Shown one piece after another: positions 34,404-46,994 of a stretch of DNA of 64,000 bases. The notes below the pieces were generated by a model. The model had not been told where the DNA came from. It did not search any database and worked only from the letters and a program-made list of their open reading frames with translations. This stretch comes from Paratinospora sagittata (Eukaryota > Streptophyta > Magnoliopsida > Ranunculales > Menispermaceae), in assembly GCA_035771175.1 (NCBI GenBank), contig CM069599.1, forward strand, positions 36,055,562 to 36,119,561. The letters run 5' to 3'. Position 1 is the first letter of the stretch. Each line of letters begins with the position of its first letter. The translations under genes were made by a program, and so were the position numbers.

Positions 34404-36085
34404 AATTAGAATAACATCTTTCATTAATTAACCAAGGCAAATCATTTTGAGTGTATCCATACCTCTTTCATTGAATAATAATTTAATAAGAGAAGGGAAT
34501 TAGAAAGAACAATGCTTTGGGGATTCGAGAACTATACTCAGGAAGCGTTTTTAGGCGCTCGAGTCCCTTAGATCAATATGGAGTCGTGTGGATTAGATAG
34601 CTACACGTTGAACCAAGAGACTCCGGTTCCAAATATATTTTACGAGTGTACTCTTGCCCTATATTAGGGTCTAATCAGATAAAAACTTAAAACCAAGATT
34701 TTCTAACTACTTTTAGATTTAATTAAGAGAAGAAAACACGAGTATACCAGTTATATGCGTAGAATTACATTCACTTTGATTTGGTAGTGATGCATGCAGC
34801 CCCTTTTCCTCCCACTCCATACACTCATGGTAAGTTGCTAATTGACCATGGGCACTGGTTCGAAACTTTCCTTTTGATGCACTCATGAGAATCTTTTCCC
34901 TTCTTTTGTGTACATACAATGGAGAAGAGCTTCATCTCCATCTTCTGTATGATAACTTCACGAGAAACTTGGGCTTTGCAGAAAGAAACAGAGGAATAGA
35001 AGGGCAACATGGAGATCTAGAAGTGAGAAGCAAGGTTGTCCTGAATAATTGTAACTTGACTCACTTATGTCTCCTGTTTTCTAAGCGAGATGAACTTAAA
35101 TATATAAATATGTATATAGCTGCTGTCTTCAAGCTGCGAGAGACTCTGATTGGGTTAATTTTCCACTAGCTTTGAGTGGGAAACTGCATCACCCCACAAG
35201 GGCAAGATAACTCTAGCTAGAAGTGGCCAACTATATTTTTGCACAATGGCATTATATTAATTAAGAACTTGTTTATGTGATGAATATGGATTGTAGCTTA
35301 ATGGGGGGTTCTATTGATTAAAAAAGATTGTTGATGTTGAGATGCTTGCGTAGTTTATTAATTAATAAGTACAGTTTGCTACTTTCTATTTCAAGGACTG
35401 TTTTGGGTGATGATTTTTATCTACACAGTTAGAATTTTATTTGAGTTTTAAGATTTCAAACTTTGATATTTATTTAAAAACTGAATTCACCATTCCGGTG
35501 GTTTATGAGATCATCCTAAACAATTTGTCTCCATTCTCGAGTTAACTCAATTAGAATCAGATTTAGCATGCTTCTTGTCGTTTTTACACATTGATTTGTT
35601 TCTTTCTTCTTGATTATAATATACACATCAAGGGACTAATTGAAACACATGTTTATAAAACAAATGGTATTGGCAAACTTTAAATAGTGAACGGGAGACA
35701 ATTTGTTGCTATAGAATAATGGTTCTTAAGCGAAATATTGTTATTGCATGTGACTTCACCACTCAGCCTAGGGACTTGCCTAGTTTGATTAAATCAAAAG
35801 CTATATAATCTTAGAGAGAGCATTTCTATACATGCATACTAACTCAAATCCTTTTCTCAACTTCATGGTTCGACTACATGCATTCTCTATCAAGGGCTAA
35901 ATCGACATCTAAATTATAAGTAGTTACATCTTTCTTAATTATTTTTGTCGTATACTTGCATACAAAGATAATATAACTTGCCAAAAGCATTTTCAATGTA
36001 TATTTGTTGATCATCATCTAACAAAAGCTACATATTTGTCTAGCAAAAAACTAAAAGTTAAAAAGTTTTAGGGGTAATCCAAACA
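34404..36085. other. intergenic stretch with LINE-tail relic
   Basis: No gene was recognised. A decayed reverse LINE tail (AACTCAAATCCTTTTCTCAA, then CTATCAAGGGCTAAATCGAC) lies at 35841-35945, matching 905-1020. A Q/K-poor frame at 34885-35169 has no family signature. Confidence 0.45.
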
Positions 36086-38290
36086 TGTAATACCCCAGAA
36101 ATTTTAAGAGTATATACGAAATTTTAACTTGAGGGGCATTTTTGTGAGGGGCATTTTTGTAATTCTGCACATCTAATTGAAATAAAACCATGTGTGGCAT
36201 GCGTTAGGCCTGAAATACTACAAAATGTATTCGTAAGTGAATCGTGTCGAGAACGAGTGAAAACGAACTTCCATTGAGGGCGAACGCGTACAATAACGAC
36301 AAACATTTCTTAGCCAAATTAGACGGGAACATGATCAAACAATCTCGTTCTGAAAATTCAATGTCACGGTTGAGTTCGTAATGTCAAAAAACCCTTGAAA
36401 ACCTAATTTCATAAATTTTGGGCGTCTGTTATCGAAAAGTGAGAAATATCCATGCATTAGCCACGCCATGCATACAAGACGATCTATTAATGGCCAATGA
36501 TTTGTCACATGCATAAAAATTTACATTTTTTTCTCATTTTCTTTCCAACAATATTCTCTGTTTTTAGCAGTTTGCTGCGTACAAAAATGCAGCAACAGTA
36601 GCAACATTCTTGTACTATTGCTGCTCATGAGGGAACCTTGCCCTCCCTCTCTTCTTTCCCCTCTTTCCACTCTCTTCTTCTCCTCCTCTCTTTTCTCTTC
36701 TTCTATTCTTTCCCCTCTTCTCTCATTCTCCCCTGTTTTCTTTTTTTTTTTCTTTCCGCCATTTCCATCTAACTTCTCTGCGACAGATATATGCTTTCTA
36801 TTAACACCAACGTCATACAATGCATAATATCACATGAGCGTTATCCACCATAGGTTATGTTCCATATATTGTAATATATATACACATGTATCATACCTAC
36901 CATGTCACAGATCATATAATTAGATTATGTTATGTCATATTTTACATTTTAACTATCTAGATTATTACAATATATCATATGGATTTGTATTAGTTAAGTT
37001 ATATTATATGTATAATACTACCACCAAACAACATAGATATACATGTATACTATATTGATATAATATAATATAAAATAATTAATTTATGTACGATTTATGC
37101 GTAGATAGATTAATATTGTCGAGTTTCGAGGAATCCAGACACTTTGGGATTTAGCGATTCAGGTAAGAATGAATTCATACTCTTCACTTTATTTTTTTGG
37201 ATATGTGCATAGAAACATAGTTAATTATATGTGTGTTTAGTTAGTAATTATTGTTGATTGTATCATATGATGTGTATGATGTGATACCATGCCTTATGAG
37301 ACATGATGTTAGGATCATACTATGATGACTTAAATGTTAAATTTACATGTTACGATAATATACATGTCGATTATAACGTGTCAGTGTGACGAAATACCAT
37401 GTGAAATATGATGTGATTGTCAATTCCGATGAAAACATGATTATGTGATTGATGTTGATTTCAAATATATCGCATGTTTTCACTAAAGAACATTATTAAG
37501 AATAATAATACAAATTTAAGGACGATTATTCAGATGCATATTGTCAAATGTTATTGAGATGGGGCGGATCTTCTAAGATGGGGTACTTAGATTTGAGATG
37601 GGGCGGATCTCCTGACATATTTGAGTAAGTATCACCCTGGGCGGATCCCCTAAAGGTACACATTGAATTTCGACTATCAAACAAATCGATGTGTGCAACG
37701 TTAATGTTTGAAACTTGTATGTATGTTCTCATGTAACATCGGAGTAAAATACTGTGAATGTTTATGGAGGACCCACTGGGCTTTCAAGCTCACCTCTATT
37801 TTTTACATGCAGGTAAATAAACGAATAGAGTCGTAAGTTCGTGACGTGTCTCATCGTAATAGGGGTGAGTTAGTGGCTTGAGTAACGTTATGGTAGTAGG
37901 ACTGAGTAGTTATTTAATAATTAATTATATCAATTAAATGGGTTGTATTAGAAATCAATACTTTTTGAACATTATAATGGGCGTTGAAGATTTCATGGGT
38001 TATTTTATATGTTTATGTCTTGCATTTGAACTTGTTAATTCTACTTGATGAATATATTTAAAATGTTGTGTGATGGACAAGGACAAGTACCCTCATGGCT
38101 CAATATTTAATTTGTGTAATGAGAATATATAGTCTGTGGCATAAAAATTAAAAGAGTATTCATCTATCTTAACTTATGATCTTATTTTGAATATAAATGG
38201 TATTATTAAAATTTTCTACCTATGTAAAAATTTTGGGGTTAAGGTAGATAAATACAATTCACGCCTCGATTTTTGTTTTATTTTTTTTGT
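36086..38290 (+). mobile_element. TGTAATACCCC-type LTR-like element, end uncertain
   Basis: It begins TGTAATACCCCAGAAATTTT, very close to the TGTAACACCCCGTAATTTTA start of the LTR at 39453. Inside are GGCGGATC repeats (37564, 37606, 37651) and a GCTCACCTCTATTTTTTACA block resembling the GCTCACCTCATTTTCTCCAA block of the other LTRs. I could not find a matching CA end or target duplication; the end given is nominal. Confidence 0.35.
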
Positions 38291-39452
38291 TATTTTCTTG
38301 ATAAGATCAAATATTTATTTTTATTACTTTTAAATTTAAATTTTGAAAATTGGAGTGGGACAAAATATCTAGTCAAATTTTATCTTCCTTGAACAATATG
38401 CAACTACAAAAGGGTGCCGAACAACGTACAGCTACTAAAGGGTGCAGTCCCAAACATCACATTTGTTACTAAAAGTTACAAAGTTTTTTAACAAATATTC
38501 TTATGTCTAAATTAAACCACCCACTAAGGGATTATAATTTCCTTGTGTTTTTAATTTCTTTTCTTCTTTTCTTCTTCCAGTGCAAATACGTAAGGGAGAG
38601 CTACTGGCTATTGGTTCTTTTTAATTAAGTAATTAACGTGTTGTTCTTTAAATTCTTTTCCTATTACATGATTTAGTTGAATTAATTTGTTTGATTAATG
38701 GATTTTATAATTTGTATGCATAAATCATAAAACTTTTTTTTTTTTTAATTAGGCAGGGTTAGAGGTGTAACGGATTAAGTTGGAACCCAATCCAAACTAG
38801 CTTGAGTTGAAAAAATTGAAACCCAACCCAAACCTCTCAATCCAACCTAATTGGGTTGGGTTTAGTTGGTCATTCGGGTTGAGAATCTTGAAAGTTTGGG
38901 TTGGGTTGGGTTGGTTATACGGGTTGAAAATCATGAAATGAGTTAAATTATACTTTTAAATTTTACATACAAATTCTACAATAATAGATATCAAACATGT
39001 AACGTTTCAATTTTAAATACAACCGTATTAACATGTAAATTTGACAATCATTTCAAATTAACCATAGATATCAATATGTCTTAAATAAATTACATTCATC
39101 CACCACCATATTATAATATGATATAATAAATACAAGTTGAGAAGAGTTTCATCAAAAAAGTTTTAAAACAGTTTCATTACAATAATAAATACAAATTCAA
39201 GACAGTTTAAAGTAGCATCAAGTTGTTAATAACGTAAAAAATTGATAAGTTTGAGTCACTTTCAAACTTGCATCTCCGTATAACGAAAGGGAAAGATGAT
39301 TTTTAGAGTTAAGGTTATTAATTGATTCAGGTTAGGTTGGGTTTGGTTGATTTTTTAAGCTTCCAACCCGTGATCCTACTCAAACTAGTTCAAGTTAAGA
39401 TTTTTTAACCCAACCCAACCCAACCCAAATACCTAGTCAACCTAACCCAACC

Positions 39453-41625
39453 TGTAACACCCCGTAATTTTAATTAAATACATACGGTGAAGTACACGTA
39501 TATCGTGATATATAATACACATATTTTATACGTATGAGCTAAATATACGCGTGATAATACCCGTATTTGTGAATTGAGTTGCATTAAATTGATTAATAGA
39601 TGGGGAAGTTGCTTTAGTAAGTGAGATGAGGTGCATTGGATCATTTTTAGTTAATTTTCATTTTTAATCTCAACCTCTCACCAACGTCCAACAAAAAACA
39701 AAAGAGAAAAAAAAAATAATAAAAAGAAGGAAAAGAAGTTGCAGAGAGGAGCGAGAGAACGAAAGAGAGGAAAGAGAAGAACGGAAGGGAGAAACACGGA
39801 CATCGCACGAAATCGGGACCTGCGGTAAGTGATTTTCATTCTATTTCTTCGTGAAATTACTATCTAAGCTAGATGTAACGATTCTAGCGGACTAATTTTA
39901 GCTATAGGAGCCGTTTTGCGGCGTTTTGACAAATTGGGGTTTTGACCCAACGTGAATAAAAAAATCTGCTAGAAAGGTAGAAAAACACTCCCTAGACTGT
40001 AGGGACCCCGAATATGTGATTAGATTTTATTTCATGATTTTTGGAGACCGTTTGACAATTTTAATACAATTTACATCTTTTGGATGAATAGTGAATAGTA
40101 CTGTGAACAGTGATTTGAAATTATAGATTCGTAGAGAACTAAATTCCGGACGTTTCGATACTAAGATCGTGATTTTTGGATATGATTTGATATTTTTAGT
40201 AGCTACCGATATGATAAATGATGATTCTCATGATAATCTATGGTTAATTTTAGTGTTTAAATTGAGAGCTTAAGGGCATGGATAAACACTCTTGAGGAAG
40301 CAATGACGTTTATTGTTGCTCGATTTTAGAGGTTGGCTTAGAAACCCCGTGTAACCACTGTGAGTATAGTTTTCTTGATTGTTCTTGTATGGCATTGTAC
40401 GCATATAAAATGTTTGATTGTATGCATGTTATATTTATATATACTGCATTGAGTTTTATGGATCATGCAAACTGATTTTAGTAATTGGAGTTTGTAATAA
40501 TGAGGTTTTGCGAATCCTCATTGTCATTTCGTTAGGAATTAGACCCGGATGAGGTTTTGCGAGTCCTCATTGTCAGTAGGTATGTCCTAACAAGGGTTGC
40601 GATCATTGAAATGACTGTGAATTAGGTAATGAGAGGCTGTGTCTACCTTGTACGGCCATATAAGGGTTAGACCCGCTCTCTTGCCTTGCGGATGAAGGAG
40701 ATTGTGCATTGTGTTATTAAAAACTCATGCAATTTATGTTGTTGACATGTATAATATATTCTTTGAATGATGCATGTGTTGAATAAGTGTTTGAAATGAT
40801 TTTAAATGTCATATTTCTCTAAATGTATATAATTGTCATCTCAATAACTATATTTACTGAGCTGTTGTTTGCTCACCTCATTTTCTCCAATATTTCAGGT
40901 ATTGAGTCGAAAAGAAAAGGAAAAATCCGTGAGTGATAATCACCTGAGCCTTCGTCTGGTTTGTGTATGTATGCTTGGAAGAAATAAATTATATTTATGT
41001 TATTTTGATATGTATAATTATCACACACTATATATATGTAATATCACTTAGATGGGTTGTGTGGTAATATTATATAATGTTTAGGATGATCATAGATATT
41101 TATCAGGTGAGAATTTAATTTGTGGAATGAATGAAATGATTATAGAGATCTATATTGGATTTGATTTGTGGTATATTAAAAAAAAATTGCTGTAACTTTT
41201 GGAAATTATTGTGAGACTACATGAAGGCTGACAGTATATTGTATACTGTATATGGGTATGTACAGTGTATAGTACACTGTGCCGGTCATGACGTCAGCCT
41301 ATGTCAGGGGCGTCGTGACAATATACATAAGGCCTTTTTGTCACATCTCAGTACACAGTACATCGCAGTATCTAGTACCCCGAGATGTGATAGGTACCTC
41401 ATACCGAGCGTTCGTCAGTCGTTATATACCACATAATATTGTCACATCCCAGTACATAGCACACCGCAGCGTTATAATCCCGGGGTACTAAACGTTGCGG
41501 TGTGCTGTGTACTGGGATGTGACAATATTATGTGGTATATAACGGCTGGCGAACGCTCGGTATGAGGTATCTATCACATCTCGAGGTACTAGATACTGCA
41601 GTGTGCTGTGTATTGGGGTATGACA
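39453..41625 (+). mobile_element. solo LTR (TGTAACACCCC family, copy A) nested in a hAT-like element
   Basis: The element starts TGTAACACCCCGTAATTTTA and ends GGGGTATGACA, so it has TG..CA ends, and CAACC lies on both sides (39448-39452 and 41626-41630). At 2173 bp with no internal protein domain it is best read as a solo LTR. It shares sequence with 54147-56943 up to GGGCGTCGTGACA (41320), after which it alone has an extra 305 bp that fold into a hairpin. Intron-like signals GCG|GTAAGT (39825) and TATTTCAG (40898) are shared with copy B. Confidence 0.75.
41339..41625. repeat. 287-bp near-perfect palindrome (hairpin)
   Basis: The arms meet at CCCGGG near 41479-41484. The left arm starts TGTCACATCTCAGTACACAG; the complement of the right end starts TGTCATACCCCAATACACAG. 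Further matched pairs include CCTCATACCGAGCGTTCG against CGAACGCTCGGTATGAGG and TATATACCACATAATATTGT against ACAATATTATGTGGTATATA. The arms, about 143 bp each, differ at scattered positions (around 10 percent by eye). Confidence 0.9.
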
Positions 41626-41678
41626 CAACCCATCAAATTTGGTTCGATTATTGACTTACACCCCTACGCTGGCAGGGT

Positions 41679-42600
41679 GAATAAAAACTTATATATGACT
41701 TGTTTGTGGCAGCTCTAATGCACCGACACAAATGGGTCTTATTCTAGTTTTTTTTTTTTTTTTTTTTCATTCATAAGACTATTTGAAAAAAAAAAAAAAA
41801 AAAAAAGACTATTTTTGGCGACCTTGGCTCAAACATTACTAACCAAGGAGATTTACGAGAAAGTAACTTTGGCATGCCCTTTCTTAATTCTTTTCTACTC
41901 GTTCAATGGTATGATAAACTATAGCAACATAATTTATGGTCTTAAACAAAAATCTTATAGCACGTCTAATTAAGTAGGTAAGGAAACAAAAGTATAACAA
42001 TGCTATTATAACCATTGGATTATAACAAAAAAAGGCACTTCTATATGTATATAAATAGGTTGTTATATCTTTTCTTTTGGTAATCTAGGGTATTCAACCA
42101 GTTTCTAACTAATATTCAGGGTAAGCCCCACGAGGAAAGAGCATGGTGTTCATGTAGTGGGTGTATAGGTGCTCCACACACGTAGTCTACAGTATAAAAT
42201 TCCTATAAGACTCGAATTCATATTCTTTTAATATGCACATAGATGTATTAATAAGATTATAGTATCATATATTCAAGGAATGTGAATGTTCAACATTTTT
42301 TTTTTTTTTACATTTCTCAAAAAATGCATATCATAGTAATAGGATTAAAATTACTAGTTAACAGGTATTAGATAAAATTAATTCTCTTGAATTTAAATAA
42401 GACATGTGGGTCGGACCTCTCAACCAGAATAGACGGGCTCGTGTTGGACCTCAACCCCAAAAACCTATCGTTTTCACTTTTTCTATGTGTCGCCTCCCTA
42501 AGCAAGCGAGGAAACAAGCGTCGCGATTCTGCTGCTATATGTTGATGCCGCAATTAAGGTTACATCAACACACATTTATATAATAAGTTAATAAACTTAA
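41679..42600. other. intergenic stretch with poly-T/poly-A runs
   Basis: A T run (41750-41768) faces an A run (41787-41808), separated by CATTCATAAGACTATTTG. No gene was recognised. Confidence 0.45.
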
Positions 42601-42839
42601 CTCTGGAAAGTTATCTCGCTTGGATTTTCTCTCCAAATCAGCTGTTTCTATTGTCTGATCCGAGTCAAATATCTTCTTCTCCTTTCTTCGGTTCTTCGAC
42701 GCTTCAACTCAACTTTTACTCCTGAAACATAGTGTCGGCAATGTGGATTTTCAGTTAATTAGATATATCGTCTAAGCGCAGATCGGATCGGAGAGTGAAT
42801 TCGAGCTGGTAGTTGAACTCTCAGGTTCTGGATCTGGGA

Positions 42840-45800
42840 ATGGCGATGGATCCAAGGCATGTTGTTGGAGCTTTTCTAACTCTGTCTATGTTTGTAATGC
42901 TCGCGAACATGATCAAGAAGGATCACTTTGATCCAGTGGAGGTAATTTAGTACAACATTGTTTGTGGTTGAATTGGCTGGGTTTGCTGTGGATATTGCAT
43001 GATTTTTGAGTTGGATTTGTACTGTTCTTAGTGATTTCGATCGAAGGAAGGCTTAATTTTCTTTCAGTTTTATTTGATAACTGTAGCTGGAAGTGAAGTT
43101 ACTTTTCCATGGAGATTGGATGATTTTGAGTTGGATTTGTACTATTTTTAGTGATTTTGTTCGTAGGAGGACTTCATTTTCTTTTCAGTTTTATTTGATG
43201 ACTTAAGTTTGTCTTTCCAGTGCTCGATAAAGAAGCTAGAAGAAGATACCTATTTCATTCGATGGTGATAATATAAGACTGGTGGTTGTTTCTTTCAATT
43301 GGTTGAGTTGGAGCACTAGCTGCGGAATTAGTTGAATTTAGGGACATGAGTGTAACATGATTGGCTATACAGGAGGTGATCAGGAACGTTTTTTCTTTCC
43401 TTCGGGACTGGGAAAAGAAAAAGAAAAAGATAAAGAGCGCGTCTGGTAAAAGTTTATGCACATTTGGAGAAGAAACTGCTTGATTATTCGCACATTATGC
43501 AAATGAATTGTAACTGAACTTGTCATCTGGAGCTGTTGTTTTGGATTTTTAATACAAGTATATGTTTCTGCTAGTTCCAAATAACTATTGCTGCGTTATT
43601 TTATTATTATTATTTTTTTATAATTTATATCTACAGTTCATCTCAATCATACTGAAGAAAGATCATTATAATTTAGTTGTAGTAACTGAAGATGGATGAT
43701 CTAAAATTCAAACATTTCTTCAATTGAATTTTAGTTGTGTATATGCTGCATAATGAATTTCACTCTGCTTCTTAATTGAAAGTTCTTGATAAATGCTTAT
43801 GAACAATTTTCCTGAATTTCTATAAGGTGACAATTCCTGAGTCTACTGGCATTCAGTTTGAGGGAATCAAGGTCACAGAGAAAACTCTTGTTTCACTTCC
43901 TAGGATAAGTGAAGGGCCTTGGGAGAAGGATAGCCGACAGCTAAAACCTTGCTGGACCAAACCACCATTAAGTAAGTTCTGTTCTGTCTATAATTTGACA
44001 AAGTTTCCTCGTGTTATGGTTAAACTGTTATGTCTATACATATCACCTCACCTTGTTCTTTCTGCCCAGAAGAAGTGGATCCGTCAAAAGGTTTCATCTC
44101 ATTATCATTGACTAATGGTCCCGAATATCATGTCTCACAGGTAAGCTGTTCTACTTTCACGTAACAGCAAGTGATGATGATATATTTGCAGATGTAAAAT
44201 TATGATAATGTAGTTGATAAATAATGTAGCATGGGGCATGGTGCCTATGATGTCAACAAACCATTTTATTGTGAGAACTCATCCTTATTAAATAGTTACA
44301 ATCTCTAATTTACTTAGAATGTTATGATTATTCTTTGAAAAGGAATGATATGTAAAACTCCTTGCAGTCCTGTAAAAGCCATAAAATGAACGATCCTCTG
44401 AGGCTGGTCTATGGCTAATAGATATGATCTTGAAGGTTATTTGGTATAATTTTGTTAGCTATTTCAGTTTTTACCTACCATGATGTTCCTAACAATGCGA
44501 CCCTCGGGGATAATTTGCTTTGATGATGATGATGAGTTCTCTTTCCTTTCTTAGAAGACAATGATGAAATCTTTTCTTCCTTTGTATACTTTTACTGGTC
44601 TAAAATTCAGTTGGATGGTTCATCGTAAATATGTTTTTTTTCTTTTTTTCACACAGTTGGTAATCTTAAAATTTAAATGAGGAACCTATACGGATCAGTT
44701 TTCCATTTTGTTCTTTGCAAATTAGATTGGTGACATGATTATGGTTTATTAGATTGCTGATGCAGTTGTAGTGGCAAGATATCTAGGCGCCACACTGGTG
44801 CTGCCTGACATCAGGGGAAGCAAACCTGGTGAAGTGAGGTTATTCTGTTTCCTTACTACTTTTCTATTATTGCAGTTTTTTGGCTCATTCATTTTATTTC
44901 TTATTTATTTATTTTTCTAAAAAAAGATTAGATGTTTTGTAGTCATGAAAGATGACAATTAGAGATACATTTTTCATCTTTGTGCTGAATATAACATCAC
45001 ATTCGACAATGGATTATCATTTGGTGAGGGAATCATGAAAAAACTGCATTTTTGGATATAGTTTCACCAGCTGGTGGTTGAAGGAAGATGAAAATAAATT
45101 CCTTACGTCATCCACCAGATACAAAGTTGCAGAAATTAAAGCTTAATTTGTGATGAGAATTTACTTTGTCCCCTTTTTACTTTTATTTCTTTTCCTTATT
45201 TATTCCATTTCCCTAATATGGAGAATGTCCAATTTGCCTCTTGAGGAAGTTCTTGGAAGAGCCTCAATATTTAATCAGATTTAGCTATGGCTATTTGATG
45301 TATAGGCCTAAAAGAATGAATTAATACTCAAATTGTCTCTTGAGGGAATATTTGGTAGATCCTCAATTTTTAGTCTGATTTAGCTTTGACTCAAACCTAA
45401 TATATTATATAAATTTCATTTGAGATTTTGCTTTTTTTGTTAGACCCACTGATATAAATTTTAGCAAATTTTGCTTTTTGTTTTTTTTTCCTTGAAAAAC
45501 CTGTTGTGAACAACCGTCTGTACTCTTAGTAACCGACTATTCACCAGTTAAATGAGCTGGTTTATCGATGAAATGTAATTACTGGTTGATCAAAAGCATT
45601 ATTGATGAAGCAAATTATGTGCCAAGTTTTTAAGATCAAACTGCTTGAATACATTTCAGGAACTTCCAAGATATTTACGATATTGAGAAGTTCGTGAAGA
45701 GCCTTGATGGAGTAGTCAAAGTGGCAAAGGAAGTACCAGTTGAAATGTCCCCTGGAAAGGTAGCCGTTGTGAGGGTCCCTAACAGGGTCACAGAAGATCA

Positions 45801-46994
45801 CATTGTTAAAAAAATTGTGCCAATATTCAGAAGGAAGGGTAACTTAAGACTTGCAACATACTTTCCTTCCATAAATATGAGAAAGGCAGAACAGAAGGAC
45901 TTGGACTTGGTTACATGTGCGGCAATGTATGGGGCACTTGAATTACAGCCAGAATTGCATGAGGTGGTTGATTTAATGGTAGAGAGGCTGAGAACCTTGA
46001 GTCGGAAGTCAGGTGGGCAGTTCATTGCAGTGGACTTGAGACTTGAGATATTGAAAAAGAAAGGGTGCAAAGGAAGTGATGGTACAGGAAGGAAGAGTTG
46101 TTATAATCCGCAGGAGATTGGAGCATTTTTGAGGAAGGTTGGGTTTGATAGGGACACAACTATATATCTGACTCAAGCCAAGTGGCACAGTAGTCTTGAT
46201 GCTCTGAAGGATTTCTTTCCAAAAACGTATACAAAGGTAAGAAACTCATTTCATTCTCTTTTCTGTGTTTCTTACTGCTATCTTCTCTATTTCAGTGCTC
46301 TCATCTCGACTTGTTAGCATCTACCAATAAATGCCTTGTACATGGATGGAGTAAAACTTTTTCACAATATATGAGAGTTCATCTGGTACTAATTAGCAAA
46401 ATTACATGCCGTTCTATATCCAATCATGCATCACTAAGTTGGTCTGCATGGATGGGACACTTATCAAGAATCCTTTTTAGCAAGGCAATTTCTACTACAA
46501 AACTAGCGTACATGTGGCTTTCTCATTAATTCATGCATAATGTATCATTTTCCTGTTAGTACACTTGTCAATACAGGCCAAATGGGCATACACCTTATGC
46601 ATTTCCCTTAATTGGTGAAATATATAATAATTGGTTTAATCTTGAGTCCAACACTTCCCCTCAAGTTATTTACATTCTTAAATTTTTATTTTTTTTTTCC
46701 TTTCAAAAATTGCTGCAGGAAGTTATAATGCCTGCCAATAAGAAGTCTAAGTTCTTCAACTCAAGAAGTAATGAATTGGAGAAGGCTCTTGACTTTCACA
46801 TATGTTCCCAGAGTGATGTCTTTGTACCTGCTATATCTGGCCTATTTTACGCCAACGTTGTGGGGAAAAGAATTGCTTTTGGCAAGACCCAAATACTTGT
46901 TCCTGCTCAGATATCTAGTTCTGCTTCAATAGCTGATTTCATCTCCCCCTACATCTCCAAGAAGTATCACTTAGCATATTCATGTTTCTGTTGA
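42840..46994 (+). CDS. MANNAN SYNTHESIS-RELATED (MSR), O-fucosyltransferase family
   Basis: MSR proteins are Golgi type II membrane proteins of the plant O-fucosyltransferase-like family that help glucomannan synthesis. Six exons (42840-42941, 43827-43971, 44070-44140, 44753-44838, 45660-46236, 46719-46994) join in frame to 418 residues; the family is about 420. Features are an N-terminal signal anchor (VVGAFLTLSMFVMLANMI), SLTNGPEYHVSQIADAVVVA, GATLVLPDIRGSKPGE, VPNRVTEDHI, the basic sugar-nucleotide-region GGQFIAVDLRLEILKKKGC, IYLTQAKWHSSLDALKDFFP and the end SPYISKKYHLAYSCFC. Start: the first ATG of the MAMDPRHVVGAF reading. Whether the enzyme itself transfers fucose is unknown in the family. 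Confidence 0.92.

Larger units (their letters stand above)
38760..41670. mobile_element. hAT-like non-autonomous element, split by a nested LTR
   Basis: GGCAGGGT is repeated exactly on both sides (38752-38759 and 41671-41678), an 8-bp target duplication. The ends are TAGAGGTGTAAC and, reversed, AGCGTAGGGGTGTAAG, sharing a TAGRGGTGTAA core. Subterminal GGGTTGGGTTGG and CCAACCCAACCC motifs alternate within. Removing the nested LTR (39453-41625) and its 5-bp duplication leaves about 733 bp, non-coding. Confidence 0.75.

Noticed and set aside
36521..36827. Glu/Lys-rich frame and its opposite Ser/Phe/Leu-rich frame
   Set aside because: Pyrimidine-rich low-complexity DNA; no family signal.
41750..41808. 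Poly-T and poly-A runs as a possible retroposon pair
   Set aside because: No body, boxes or target duplication could be defined.
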